A DNA stretch of 64,000 nt, from positions 28,348 to 92,347 of the forward strand of contig JAFQKF010000006.1 in the NCBI GenBank assembly GCA_017397105.1, given 5' to 3'. This stretch comes from Clostridia bacterium (GTDB lineage Bacteria > Bacillota > Clostridia > Oscillospirales > Acutalibacteraceae). Under the pieces are notes generated by a model. The model saw only the letters and a list, made by a program, of their open reading frames with translations. It was not told the origin of the DNA and ran no database searches. Within the stretch, counting starts at the first letter, position 1; each line of letters starts with the position of its first letter. This document shows positions 44,969 to 55,300 of this stretch, piece by piece. The position numbers and the translations under genes were made by a program.

Positions 44969-47419
44969 TCATTTATAAATATCAAGCTTAAGAATCTTGC
45001 TGTTAAGTTCAGGGAATTTTTTTGCGGTAAACTCCAGAAAATCCGAAAACGAAATCTCGGACTTCAGGAAAACAAGAAGGTATCCGCCGGCACCTGCGCC
45101 GCATATGGACACCGCCTTAGCAACCTTGCTGCAATCGCTTATCATTGAGTTGATTCTTTCGTTTGTAACAGAGGGGGAAATTTTTTTCAACAGCTGCATA
45201 TGGCGGTTTATGCAACGGAAGAATTCAACTGTGTCATCATTTTCAAGCGAGCAAACAAGCGAGCGGTTGAGCGACTTCATTTCCTCGTAAGCACAAAGTG
45301 CGTCGGGATCCCTGCTGAGGTAACGGTTTACAACGTCGTTAACGACAAATCGGCCGAAATGGCGCTGACCCGTTGGAAGAAGAACTGCTTTTTCTGAGAA
45401 AATATACTGCATATTATCGCGCAGTTCAATATTGCGAACACTTAATTCCTGATGCAAACCCGAATCCGAAGCAACAAGCTTCAATCCGGGATAAAGCCCG
45501 CCTGCCTGGTCCTGCCAGCCGCCACCCGTTTTCATAAGCTGTTCTGCAATAAAAACCATCTGAGCAATGCGGCCGTATGAGTAGCCGAGGCGGAACATAT
45601 CCGAAAAAGCTTTGAAGCAAGCGGCAAGCAGAATGCTGCTTGTTCCGAGCCCCGAGCCTTTGTCGATTATTGAAACCTGCGTGCTCAGACGCAGTCCGAA
45701 GGGAAGCTGGCTTGAATCTGTAATGCCGATGGTTTCAAGCACCGCTTTGTGGAGATTGAAGTCGGAAAAATCGTCGTATATATTCTGACGCTCAAAGTCA
45801 AAAACCGTTTCGTGAGAGTCACTGATAAAGGTTACGGTTTTATCGTTTGTGCGTTCGAGGGTCACTTTTATCGGCAAAGCGTTATCAACGGTTACTGCCG
45901 CATTAATAACCTCGCCTCCGTTGTCGGTGCAATATGGCATGGCATCCGTCCACGTGCCGCAGAGATTTATGCGAACGGGCATTGAAATCTCAACACGGTC
46001 AGTAACTGCATTTAACTGAGTAAGGGGGGAGCGGCGGGCAAGAAAATCGGAGATGAGAGCCTTGCGTATTCTTAGATATTCAAAGTGCGGCTTATTCCTG
46101 ATGAAATCCGCAACGTACTGCCTGTGATTGTAGAAAAAATCAAAATCCGCATTTTCCGTGCAGTAGCTCAGGCTGTATTTTTCTTCATCTGCATCTGCGA
46201 GAAATTTTTCGAACGAGTCATAAAAGCTTTTGCCTTTATAAAATCTCGGAACGTCCCACAGCTGAGCTTCACCGACTTTGGTTTTGGGGTTTTCGTCAAT
46301 GTCGGTGATTACCGTAACAAAGCTTCCGTCATTGATTTTTATACCGCTTACGGCTTTAGAATCAGGAACGGATATGGCACGGTTGAACGTTATATCGCTT
46401 ATCAGGCAGTTAGAGCCGATTTCGGAATTATCGTGAATCAGCGCTGAGTCAAGCAGAGTTTTGTCCCCTATCGATACGCTGTCGCCTGCATAGCTGTTGA
46501 TCAAAAGGCTGGGCAGCTTATCTGAAAGGGAAAATACGTTATCAAGCAATTGCCTGCTTGTGCCGAAATGCATAAAGCTCTGACTTTCGGGTACGCAGAC
46601 TTTAAGGGTAAAACCTCTGAGAGCGCCGTAAAGCATTTCTTTTAACTTCAGATGCTCGGCGCTTGCGGTTTCGTGCTCAAAATATTCCTCAGCGTTGAGC
46701 TTTTTGCTCAGTAAAGGCAGAATATCCGAATAGAAGTTGAGCTCGGTTCCGCTTTTTTTGATAAAGCCAAGGATATCCGACTTCTCTGAAAGAGAGAGAA
46801 GAGCGTTGACAAAAGCATCGCATAAAAAAACCATGCCCGTATCAACCGTGAAATCATTACTGCCGCAAGAGTATTTCCGAAGAGTTTCGGCATCGTATTT
46901 ATGCAGAAAACGGAGCATATCTGCGTTGCTGTCGGCAAACATTACTCCGTGATTTACGGCGGTAGAGATATCGGCTTTCATTCCGAAGCCGACGTTAGAA
47001 TCAAAGTCCGCCTTTATTTCCGACGTGTTTACAAGAATGTCACTGCAACAAAGAAGCACACCGCTGTTGAACGATTCGGCAAGACGCACTGTGTTTGAAA
47101 CTATATGCTCCAGAAGGGTTACGGGTCTTCCTTCGCATAATGTGTGGGCAAAAGCTTTGCCTTTCACGGCGCAGCAAAAGGTTCTTTTTGAAAATCCGCC
47201 GGAATTTATTACTATAAGCTTTCCAGAGTTTTTATAATATCGGCTGATTGCGTTGATAGCTGCACCTCCGGAGCCTATTCTGCCGCCTGCGTCATCGTCG
47301 GAAATTACGTGAATTTTCTTGCAGGGCAGAGCCAACTCGGCAACAAGCTTTAAGCACAGCTTCTTCTGAGCAGCTGTGCCTACGGTAAGAACTATTGTTG
47401 CGTCATTGGGTACGTTCAT
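44969..47419 (-). CDS. Fkp-like bifunctional sugar-1-phosphate guanylyltransferase / GHMP kinase
   Basis: 816 residues from ATG 47419 (GGAGC overlaps the previous stop). The N-terminal half has the L-fucokinase/guanylyltransferase pattern GGRIGSGGAAINAI and INSGGFSKR. The middle has left-handed-helix-like repeats. The C-terminal ~330 residues are a GHMP kinase with RINLCGTWTDAMPY and the ATP loop GSGLGTSSILLAA, and a closing GAGAGGYLLVF. Bacteroides Fkp turns L-fucose into GDP-fucose by kinase then GTP transfer. Here the sugar could be fucose, a heptose or another hexose. It likely supplies the nucleotide sugar for this operon. Confidence 0.85.
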   Translation of the reverse strand: MNVPNDATIVLTVGTAAQKKLCLKLVAELALPCKKIHVISDDDAGGRIGSGGAAINAISRYYKNSGKLIVINSGGFSKRTFCCAVKGKAFAHTLCEGRPVTLLEHIVSNTVRLAESFNSGVLLCCSDILVNTSEIKADFDSNVGFGMKADISTAVNHGVMFADSNADMLRFLHKYDAETLRKYSCGSNDFTVDTGMVFLCDAFVNALLSLSEKSDILGFIKKSGTELNFYSDILPLLSKKLNAEEYFEHETASAEHLKLKEMLYGALRGFTLKVCVPESQSFMHFGTSRQLLDNVFSLSDKLPSLLINSYAGDSVSIGDKTLLDSALIHDNSEIGSNCLISDITFNRAISVPDSKAVSGIKINDGSFVTVITDIDENPKTKVGEAQLWDVPRFYKGKSFYDSFEKFLADADEEKYSLSYCTENADFDFFYNHRQYVADFIRNKPHFEYLRIRKALISDFLARRSPLTQLNAVTDRVEISMPVRINLCGTWTDAMPYCTDNGGEVINAAVTVDNALPIKVTLERTNDKTVTFISDSHETVFDFERQNIYDDFSDFNLHKAVLETIGITDSSQLPFGLRLSTQVSIIDKGSGLGTSSILLAACFKAFSDMFRLGYSYGRIAQMVFIAEQLMKTGGGWQDQAGGLYPGLKLVASDSGLHQELSVRNIELRDNMQYIFSEKAVLLPTGQRHFGRFVVNDVVNRYLSRDPDALCAYEEMKSLNRSLVCSLENDDTVEFFRCINRHMQLLKKISPSVTNERINSMISDCSKVAKAVSICGAGAGGYLLVFLKSEISFSDFLEFTAKKFPELNSKILKLDIYK

Positions 47420-47427
47420 TTTTGCTC

Positions 47428-48138
47428 CTATAAGTGAAACCTTATTTTGATGCCGGTAAGAATAAACCTGATAGCCACCGAGCAAAGGATGTGGAAATTG
47501 AAATTGGTTTTGCCGTTTTGGCGGCTTTCGTATACTGTGGGGATTTCCTCATATTCCTCACCTGCGTGCAGGGGCTTGAGGGTGTATTCATACAGAACGG
47601 TTTCGGGATTATCGAAGTTTAGCCTTCTGTACATCTCGATGGGATAAATCTGGTAAATGGAAAACGGGTCACAAACCTTCTTGTTAAAAAGGAGAGTGAT
47701 TATTCTGTTCATTGTTTTGCTGCAGAAAGCGTGAAATGCTCCGTATCCGATAACGGTGGATTCGGGCAGCCATTTAGCGGCGCAGATGATGCGCTGGGGA
47801 TGCTGCTTTGCCTTCTCGATGAAAGTTGAGAGATCGCGTGCATCCATTTCATTGTCTGCCACCATAATTACGAAATGCGAAGATTCAACTAACGGAGGCA
47901 GCTCAGAAACGCAAATCTGAGGATTCGGAGCCTGCTGTATATGAATATCAACCTTACTGTCAGCATTTTTCAGCTCCTGAGCTACTGCGTAACTTGCGCA
48001 GTGTTCATCCTTGGGAACAATAGTGATTTTTGCAAGATCCTCATCGTTGCAGTTGCTTCTTATGCTTGAAACCGTTTGCCTGAGTAAATCGGTTTCATTT
48101 TTTGCCATAACGAAAACGGTTAACGCTGTGAAGTTCAT
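47428..48138 (-). CDS. GT2-like glycosyltransferase
   Basis: 236 residues from ATG 48138, which follows directly on the upstream stop (TAATATG). It begins with a typical GT-A strand (LTVFVMAKNETDLLRQTVSSI), has VIMVADNEMDARDL as probable metal-binding DxD region near ~95, and ends with a hydrophobic, basic helix that may touch the membrane. It probably moves a sugar from a nucleotide or lipid donor to a carrier. The family match is moderate because the later acceptor motifs are not clear. Confidence 0.7.
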   Translation of the reverse strand: MNFTALTVFVMAKNETDLLRQTVSSIRSNCNDEDLAKITIVPKDEHCASYAVAQELKNADSKVDIHIQQAPNPQICVSELPPLVESSHFVIMVADNEMDARDLSTFIEKAKQHPQRIICAAKWLPESTVIGYGAFHAFCSKTMNRIITLLFNKKVCDPFSIYQIYPIEMYRRLNFDNPETVLYEYTLKPLHAGEEYEEIPTVYESRQNGKTNFNFHILCSVAIRFILTGIKIRFHL

Positions 48139-48139
48139 A

Positions 48140-49180
48140 TTATACCAATTCACCTGTTGTAGTTATTATTTTGCTCCATATGGTCTGCTGCATTTCCTGG
48201 AATAATGACTGAGTAATCAGTATCCATGCGGCAATAACGGCGATTGTCAGATAGGGATGATCCTTGAACCAATCCGTAATCCTGCTGAGTGCTTGCGTTG
48301 CATTATCTTTGTCAAGGCAGTATACGGCGGCAAGGGTTACAACGATAAGCTGATTTGTTAAAGTGAAGCTTTCTGCGTAGTTGAAGACGAAAGCGCCTGT
48401 AACCGTTGCGGCGTAAACGGCAACAAAGCAGATAATCAATCCGAAATGCTTACCTGAAGTTTTAACACGCAGATAGTTCCTGAAGAAAACAGCGAGAATT
48501 ATAATGAAGGGGATGTTTGCAACAAGGAATCTGGGGAGATGATACTGAAGGGAGATTGACAGCGATGTAAAATTAAAGGAGTATACGAAGTTTACAACGG
48601 AGTGAAGATTCTTGTTGAGCATCCATGCAACAATGCAAACCGCAACAAGAGCGGCAAAGAATACTACGGAGAGTAAAGCTTTTTTGGAGTTTTTCTTGTC
48701 AGCTGCGGGTTTGTTGAAGTCAGAGAGAGTGCATACAAACGCAACAAGAGGAGCATAGCTCAGAACGGCTTCGGGGCATACGAAAACAGAAACACCCGAG
48801 AAAACGATTGCAAGCAGCCATTTCATCACAGCGGATTTACCTCTGAGGGCATAAAGAATTACAAGTGCCATAGCAGAGAGAATCACTGCGTGCGAAATGC
48901 TGAATAAAGAATGCTTGAAAATCGGGTCAAGTAAAAACAGCAAAGCAATGAAAATTGCGGCGCCGCTGTCAGACGTGAGCTTTGAAATTACAAAAGCGCA
49001 CACCGCAGAGAATAAAACAAGCGAAACGAGGTTGAGAAGGTTCACAGGTTCAAAGCTTATGCTCAAATTTTCAATGTTAACCCCGAGAACGGGTTCGGGA
49101 ACGTAAGCTATGCACCTGAGAAGGACTATTATAAAATACATGAGGGAGTTTGATTTGGTTTTGGTTAAAGTCTTTTTCAT
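48140..49180 (-). CDS. Polytopic membrane protein of the radical SAM operon
   Basis: 346 residues with about nine hydrophobic segments and a basic N-terminus. No motif I recognise; the outline (long outer loop after the first segment, EPVLGVNIENLS) is compatible with a GT-C-like transferase or a polymer-handling protein. GAGGAGC precedes ATG. It lies 17 bases after the larger membrane gene. Confidence 0.65.
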   Translation of the reverse strand: MKKTLTKTKSNSLMYFIIVLLRCIAYVPEPVLGVNIENLSISFEPVNLLNLVSLVLFSAVCAFVISKLTSDSGAAIFIALLFLLDPIFKHSLFSISHAVILSAMALVILYALRGKSAVMKWLLAIVFSGVSVFVCPEAVLSYAPLVAFVCTLSDFNKPAADKKNSKKALLSVVFFAALVAVCIVAWMLNKNLHSVVNFVYSFNFTSLSISLQYHLPRFLVANIPFIIILAVFFRNYLRVKTSGKHFGLIICFVAVYAATVTGAFVFNYAESFTLTNQLIVVTLAAVYCLDKDNATQALSRITDWFKDHPYLTIAVIAAWILITQSLFQEMQQTIWSKIITTTGELV

Positions 49181-49197
49181 ATTTCAGCTCCTCTACA

Positions 49198-50412
49198 TCA
49201 AAGGATAACGACGGATAAAAAGTAAATTGCGGCACATACCGAAATTATCAAGTGGTTTTTAATCCATTCAAAAGCTTTTTTGAACGTATCGGTAACAGCA
49301 CAGTCGTTTTGAGAAACAAAGAAAATCATCAACGCCATCTGAACAAAGAGGTTGTTGTAGAAATATTTACTGGATTGTAAAATAAGAAAAACAATCGGAA
49401 AATAAACAATAGGTGATATCGCACAAAGGAAAAAGATAAATCTGTGGAATTTGTTGTCTGAAACCTTTATACAGCTTTTCCAAAAAAGTGACGTCAGAGT
49501 ATAGGTGGGAATCATCAAAAAGATTAAATCAATGACAAAAGCGGAGCCGTTGTCGCTAAAATACAACTGGTGACAAAATTCAATAATTCCTGCTGCATCT
49601 TCAAAATAGTCGACAAGCCAGCCGTTTACGAAAGTGTTATACAGAGTTTCGGAAATGGTTCCGTCATATCTTGAAAAGTAAAAATCAACCATTTCATTGG
49701 GGGACTCAAAACCAAGCTTTTTCTCAGAAATTAACGAGTACAGACCCAAAGCAATCATTGAGATATATGATACAGCGCAAACTATTCCGTTTTTCAAGGA
49801 AAAATTGCTTGTGTAAAAATTGTAAAGAAGAATAATTGAAGTAAGAATCATGCTTGTGAAAAGGAAAACCGGATTAACAAGTGTTGCAAGCACGCAAAGG
49901 GCGGGGACGAGCCATATTGCATATTTTTTGCCGGCAAGGAAAACCCCGAAAAGTGCAAGAGCCCAGGTGAGCTTATCCATTCTGTCGTCAATGCAGTAGT
50001 GAGGAAAGCCGACGGGGCATATGCAAATCAGGATTGACAGAACAGCGACTATAAAAAAGTGCTCGGGCTTGTCCTTGGTTTTGGAAAGCGCTTTGCCTAT
50101 GCAAAGTGAAAGGGAAACCGTAAGAAGAACAGCAAATAACGTTGAAACCTGTTCAGTAAGTTTATCGGAAACGGTATCAAAAAACCAACTGATTGCTTCT
50201 CCTACGAAACCGCGTGCAACAAAGCCGTGGTCATATGTGTAGAGATATTGGATGAGATAATAACCGGTAGCCGGTATTGTTAATCCTCTGAGTATGATTG
50301 ATACCAGATATCCGCCCAGTACGGCAAACGGAACGAGATAGCACAGGAAAGTGACAAGCTTTCTGTGCTTTTCGGTGAAAAATGCAAATTTGTTCGTGCT
50401 CTGTAAATTCAT
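49198..50412 (-). CDS. Polytopic membrane protein, first gene of the radical SAM operon
   Basis: 404 residues from ATG 50412 (AAGGT 7 bases upstream). About ten membrane segments. The early outer loop has TYDHGFVARGFVGE with charged residues, as GT-C enzymes have in their first loop, and a second large loop lies at ~215-275. It may transfer a lipid-linked sugar outside the membrane or move the glycan. It shares general character, not clear sequence, with the next gene. Confidence 0.65.
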   Translation of the reverse strand: MNLQSTNKFAFFTEKHRKLVTFLCYLVPFAVLGGYLVSIILRGLTIPATGYYLIQYLYTYDHGFVARGFVGEAISWFFDTVSDKLTEQVSTLFAVLLTVSLSLCIGKALSKTKDKPEHFFIVAVLSILICICPVGFPHYCIDDRMDKLTWALALFGVFLAGKKYAIWLVPALCVLATLVNPVFLFTSMILTSIILLYNFYTSNFSLKNGIVCAVSYISMIALGLYSLISEKKLGFESPNEMVDFYFSRYDGTISETLYNTFVNGWLVDYFEDAAGIIEFCHQLYFSDNGSAFVIDLIFLMIPTYTLTSLFWKSCIKVSDNKFHRFIFFLCAISPIVYFPIVFLILQSSKYFYNNLFVQMALMIFFVSQNDCAVTDTFKKAFEWIKNHLIISVCAAIYFLSVVIL

Positions 50413-50476
50413 AAAAATTACCTTCACATCTGTTAATATATCAGTGATAAGTTATATAAAACACCGATTAACAACC

Positions 50477-50505
50477 ATATTACCACATTTGCAAAGAAAT
50501 GTCTA
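50477..50505 (-). promoter_or_regulatory. Candidate promoter of the radical SAM operon
   Basis: Minus strand: TAGACA (50500-50505), 17-base spacer, TAATAT (50477-50482), 65 bases before ATG 50412. One and two mismatches to consensus. Confidence 0.5.
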
Positions 50506-50903
50506 TATTTTTATTAAAAAAGGATACATTTAATATTGCTCAAATTATGTAACGGTTGCAATGTGTGAAAACGCAGGGGGATTCAGCGTGTTTCTGCTCG
50601 GTTTTCAGGCGAGAATGAGTTTACGGAAAACGCATAATCATGTAAAGATAAATACCTTTACATATCGCAAGTTGAGCGAAGATTTCATAATTTGTCTTCA
50701 TGTTTTTTAGGTACTTTTATGCCGAAAAAACAACGCATCTCAGTCGGATTTTCAAACGCGTTTATTTATTTGAAATCCTTGATAAATAAGGGAAAAACCT
50801 TAAAAACAATTGAGATTCTTTTTAAACACGAGAATATATTTTGCTGTAAAACAAGCGCAAATCCGGCAGGATATTCGGTGCTTAAAACAGAAGAAAAACA
50901 ATA
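50506..50903. other. Gene-poor region upstream of the radical SAM operon
   Basis: About 400 bases with no gene I can support. It contains a small hairpin, ATGTAAAG/CTTTACAT (50640-50663), and AT-rich sequence. A short open frame at 50719-50904 begins with ATG but has no good ribosome binding site and no family resemblance. Confidence 0.5.
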
Positions 50904-50937
50904 GAGCATTGTAAAGCTTGTGTGCTTTACAATGCTC
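50904..50937 (-). terminator. Terminator of the MGMT-type gene
   Basis: A perfect 14-bp stem, GAGCATTGTAAAGC / GCTTTACAATGCTC, with a six-base loop; the minus-strand RNA continues with TATTGTTTTTC. Confidence 0.7.
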
Positions 50938-51006
50938 CGGATGGGTTGGCTGAGTCCGACACCTCAGACATGCTCTTTTTGCTGTAATTTTACATCATAA
51001 AACGTG

Positions 51007-51324
51007 TTAAATGCCGTCCCATTGGTATTTTTTTAAATCAACTTTACCTTCGCTGTCGGTTTCCACGCCCTCGCTTCTGAGCAGATCACCTTGTGCGTTT
51101 TTTCCGCCGAAGGCAAAGCTGCCCGAGGTGTAACCCTCTCTGTTTACGACCCTGTGGCAAGGAATTATCATCGGTTCGGGGTTAACGTGAAGAGCGTAGC
51201 CTACAACTCTCGCAAGCCTCGGATTGCCGGCAAGGGTAGCAATCTGTCCGTAGGTGGCAACCTTTCCTTTCGGAATTTTTCTTACAACTTCATATATTAA
51301 TTGAAAAGTGTTTTTATTTTCCAT
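51007..51324 (-). CDS. MGMT-family DNA alkyl-transfer protein, single domain
   Basis: 105 residues, only the C-terminal MGMT domain. It has the full active site IPCHRVVNREG with the acceptor Cys, and the helix-turn-helix part KGKVATYGQIATLAG with the DNA-binding Arg in NPRLARVVGYAL. Since Cys is present it is not an alkyltransferase-like (ATL) protein of the Trp type and could move an alkyl group from O6-alkylguanine to itself. AAAGGAG precedes ATG; it is divergent from the HAD gene. Confidence 0.88.
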   Translation of the reverse strand: MENKNTFQLIYEVVRKIPKGKVATYGQIATLAGNPRLARVVGYALHVNPEPMIIPCHRVVNREGYTSGSFAFGGKNAQGDLLRSEGVETDSEGKVDLKKYQWDGI

Positions 51325-51443
51325 ACAGAAAAAACTCCTTTAAGTTTTATTTGACTTTTTATAATAATTATAGTAACATAATTATATATCCGACGCAAGT
51401 GCAAAATTTTCTTTTCGGATTCTGTTGGCGGAGGTGATGGAAT

Positions 51444-52106
51444 ATGTTTACTTATGATTTTATTATATGGGACTGGAACGGAACTTTGCTTGATGATATT
51501 TCCGCTTCTCTCAACAGTGTTAACGATATGCTTGCCCTGCGCGGTATGGAACCGATAGGGGTTGAGCGTTACCGTGAGTGTATCGGCACGCCCATACGCT
51601 GCTTTTATGAGCAGGTATTTGATATGGATAAAGAGGATTACCCCGCTTTGCTTGCGGAATATCATGCAGGGTATGACCGCCATCTGAGCGGATGCTCTGT
51701 AGGCAAGGGTGCGATTGAGGCGCTCGAATTTTTCGCCTCTCAGGGCAGTGCTCAGGTCATTATATCTTCTTGCGAGCAGAATCAGCTGCTTAAAGGCGTT
51801 GAAAGCTGCGGCTTGAGCGGTTATTTTGATGCCGTACTCGGCGCGGGTGACTTTCTGGCGGCGGAAAAAGTTGAAAGAGCGCAGACATATCTGGCTGAAA
51901 AATCGCAGAAAAGCAGTCCGAAAATCCTTGTAATCGGTGATTTACTGCATGATTTTGAGCTTGCAAATGCTGTTTCTGCCCACTGTGTAATCACAAAATC
52001 CGGGCATGAGGACTGGGGCAGGCTGGAAAAATCAGGCGTTGACACGGTCAATAATTTAACAGAATTGGTTGGTTTTATTACCAAAAAACAGCAGAAACAG
52101 GGCTAA
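51444..52106 (+). CDS. HAD-superfamily phosphatase (phosphoglycolate-phosphatase-like)
   Basis: 220 residues. HAD motif I is IWDWNGTLLDD (nucleophile Asp near residue 10), motif II is VIISSCEQN, and motif IV is VIGDLLHDFELA. A helical cap lies at ~15-85. It should hydrolyse a small phosphate ester; the exact one is not clear from sequence. GGAGGTGA lies 6 bases before ATG. Confidence 0.85.
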   Translation: MFTYDFIIWDWNGTLLDDISASLNSVNDMLALRGMEPIGVERYRECIGTPIRCFYEQVFDMDKEDYPALLAEYHAGYDRHLSGCSVGKGAIEALEFFASQGSAQVIISSCEQNQLLKGVESCGLSGYFDAVLGAGDFLAAEKVERAQTYLAEKSQKSSPKILVIGDLLHDFELANAVSAHCVITKSGHEDWGRLEKSGVDTVNNLTELVGFITKKQQKQG

Positions 52107-52228
52107 AAACGGTAATTTATGGCGCTTTTGTTGATGTTCATAATTTGTTCATATTTAATTTACAAACTGTTAAAAATATGACATCTTTTGCACAACAACT
52201 TATAATTATATTAATAGCGTAAAATATG

Positions 52229-52301
52229 CGCAAAGTGTTTGTGGTGTAAACAGTTTGCGTGCTCCACCCGGCCGAGAGGCCGCGTAAATCTAATGGAGGT
52301 G
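52229..52301 (+). promoter_or_regulatory. Structured 5' leader of the dockerin-protein gene
   Basis: Hairpin CGCAAA-TGTTT / AAACA-TTTGCG (52229-52259), then CGGCC-gaga-GGCCG (52269-52282), nested in CTCCA (52262-52266) paired with TGGAG (52294-52298) of the ribosome binding site. It may dampen translation or stabilise the mRNA. The rest of 52107-52228 is AT-rich; I see no sure promoter. Confidence 0.45.
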
Positions 52302-52307
52302 TCTTTT

Positions 52308-55300
52308 ATGAAAAAAGCAAAACGCATTCTTGCTCTGCTTCTTGCAGTAGTACTGATTGCAACGGGTTCATCCGTAACCACCTTCGCTTTGAAGTATGAC
52401 TACAAAACTCCGAAGGCTGTTGTTAAAAACGGTCATACAACGGATATGTACTACTTCTCAGCAGAGCAGGGCGGTACTTACGTTATGGACCTTATCGATG
52501 ATCTCCTGCCCACTCTTAATGATGGTATGGATATGAGAATCAACTACTCGATTCTTATTGATAAGACCATCGCTTTCGGTCAGGGTTATGACGGCTTCCT
52601 TGCATCAGTTTATGATCTTTGGGGCGCTGGCATCATCAGTGTCGCTAAGACTCTTAACCTTGCAGGTGACCTTGAAAGACTTGTGATTAATGAATCTACT
52701 TGTAATAGCTATACAAGAAGAGGTCACGCCACAATTCCTGACATCAACTGCATCTACAACCTTCTCCTCTTCCTTAAGGAGAATGACATTGTTCTTGCAA
52801 ACCTTGTAAATGACTCATTTGACTTCGGTCTTCTCGGCTCCAGCGGTACAATCGCTCTTAAAGTTATCCCCACTGAGCTTGAAAACATCGGCCCCTTCCT
52901 TACTCAGACTGTATGGGAACTCCTTGCAGGCTTGGCCGGTAAGACTGATGAAGAAATTGCAGCAGCAGCTCAAGCACAGTCCTGGGATATAGATGCTCTT
53001 CTTCAGGATATGATCAACTTCCTTATCGGTGATCTTCTTCCCGGCGTTGCAATTTCAATCGATCTTAAGACCTCAAGCCTTTATGACGTAGTTAACAGCC
53101 TTATTGATGCTCTTCTCGGCGATATGCTCGCTCCCATGCTTACCGAAGTTATTGCTGATGCTTGCGATATCGAAGCTACTGAAGATTACCCCATGGGTCA
53201 CCCCGATGATATCAACAACGAAACACTCGTTATGATCTGCGGTATCGTTGAAGACCTTGTTGGTGAATACGTTGAGCCTCCCGTATATGAAGGCGACGCA
53301 GCAACATACCCCATTGCAAAGATCAACAAGCTTCTCACTTGGTTCCTTGCAGAAGGCGGTATGAGCGCATTCATCGTTATTGATGATAACGGTATCGCTA
53401 TCACCGATAACTTTATGTCACTTCTTACCGACGTTTCCAGACTTGCTATCCCCCTTGTTTATAACCTTGGTATGGATGACCTTCCTCAGAGTGAAATCTA
53501 CACTCAGGAGCAGCTCAACATCCCCGAAGGTCAGCCCGGCTACATCAGCCAGGATGCAGTTTGGGGTCAGCTTATCAAGATTGTTCTTTCCTCAATTACT
53601 GACGGTTACTATTGCCCCCCTGAGGCTGATACCATTGTTGAAGTAGGTTCCTACGCTCTTGCTTCACTTTGCGCAAGAATTCTTCCCGAAAGAAACTTCT
53701 TCGATCAGCTTGATGCAAACTATGCAGAAGGCACTTATTATGATTACAACGGCGAAGTTGTTGAGCCTCTTGCATTTGAAACTCAGTACTCCACCAAGTG
53801 TAAGGTAGACGGCGCACAGGTTACAAGAACCTACACCGTTCCCCTTGCAGCAATCCAGATGGGTTATGAAATCGGTATCTTCTTCCTTGACGGTATGATT
53901 GACTGTGACTTCACTTCAGTTACAGGCACCGGAATGCAGGGCTTCGAGCAGTTCCTCAAGGCTCTTGTTGACTGGGTTCTTACAAGATACGCTCCCATCA
54001 TCGGTGACTCCTTCAAGATCACCACCAACTATCCCAACGCTTCCGATGTATGGCTTATGCTTGACGAAGTTCTCTTCTCACTCATTCCCACATCATGGCT
54101 TCCCGAAACTGTAGAATCCACCTTCGGCGGTGCTGTTTCACAGCCTGTTAAGTGCGCACTTGACCTTATCTGCAACTGGCTTCTTGATTCAGTTCTTAAC
54201 CTTAACCTTCAGAAGCTTCTCAGCCTTCTCAGAGTTAACCCCACCGGCGAACTTAACGATCCCTTCCTTCAGGTTCTCCTCAGAATCATTGACCGTGTAT
54301 TCTACATCGTATTCGGTAACAAGGGTTGTCTTCTCCCCTCAGATCAGGCCACAAGAAACCCCTTCAACACCAACACTACAGTTACCTCTATCGGCGGTCT
54401 TCTCTCCTTCGGCAGCGGCAGCTACAAAGGCAACGTCACAGAACTTGCAACTCTTGGCCAGGTAGTTTACTACCTCCTCAATAACCTTTTCAACAACAAG
54501 GAATCCATTTGTGAAACTCTCTTCCCGCTTCTTCTTAGTACAAATTATGTTCCCAAGTACCGTGATACAGTTTCCAACCCCGATTCCGGTATTCTTGCTC
54601 CCGGTCAGATTTCTGTTGCAATGCTTCAGAAGTACATTAACGGCGCAGGCGGCAAGAACACAGTTGAAGCTCCTTATATCGTAGCTGAAAACGTAAACGC
54701 TCTTACTGAGGGCACTTACTACACCATCGAAGTTACTATGACCGGCATCCAGCCCACAGCTACAGCTACTCAGGTAACTCTTCCCGATGATTTCGTTCAG
54801 GGCACAACCTATTACACCACAGGTTGGGAAGTTGATGATACCGCTGATGCTTTTGCTCAGGGTACCTACTACCTCAGAACTGATACCTATGAATCAGTTA
54901 CTCTCGACGGTACAAACTTCGACGGTAATCAGACTTATTTCTCAGCTGACTATGCAGAGGCAGTTGTAGATGAAACCACCAACGGCACTTACTACACAGC
55001 TCAGAACGAGTCTTCAGCAGTTACCCTTCCCGAAGGCTACGTTGAAGGCACTGTTTACTACTATCACCCCGTAGTATCCCTCGGTGCTACATCAACCGGT
55101 ACCTATTATATCCGTAACAGCACCTATACTCCTCAGACCTTCATCGGTACAGCAGGTAACAACTATATTAAGAATAAGACTTACTACAAGGTTGCTACAA
55201 CAAAACTTGAGTATGACTATCTTAACTCCTACAACCCCGAAACCGGCAAGCTTGCAATGAACGTTTACTCTGCAGGTACTGCTGCTACCAGAGGCATTGG

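Noticed and set aside
50719-50904. Small basic open frame upstream of the radical SAM operon
   Set aside because: No convincing ribosome binding site, no family resemblance, and its end runs into a terminator stem of the opposite strand.
51007-51324. Alkyltransferase-like (ATL) protein without transfer activity
   Set aside because: The PCHRV motif keeps the acceptor Cys.
52239-52307. Upstream extension of the dockerin protein
   Set aside because: ATG 52308 has a strong ribosome binding site and begins a clear signal peptide; the extension runs through leader hairpins.
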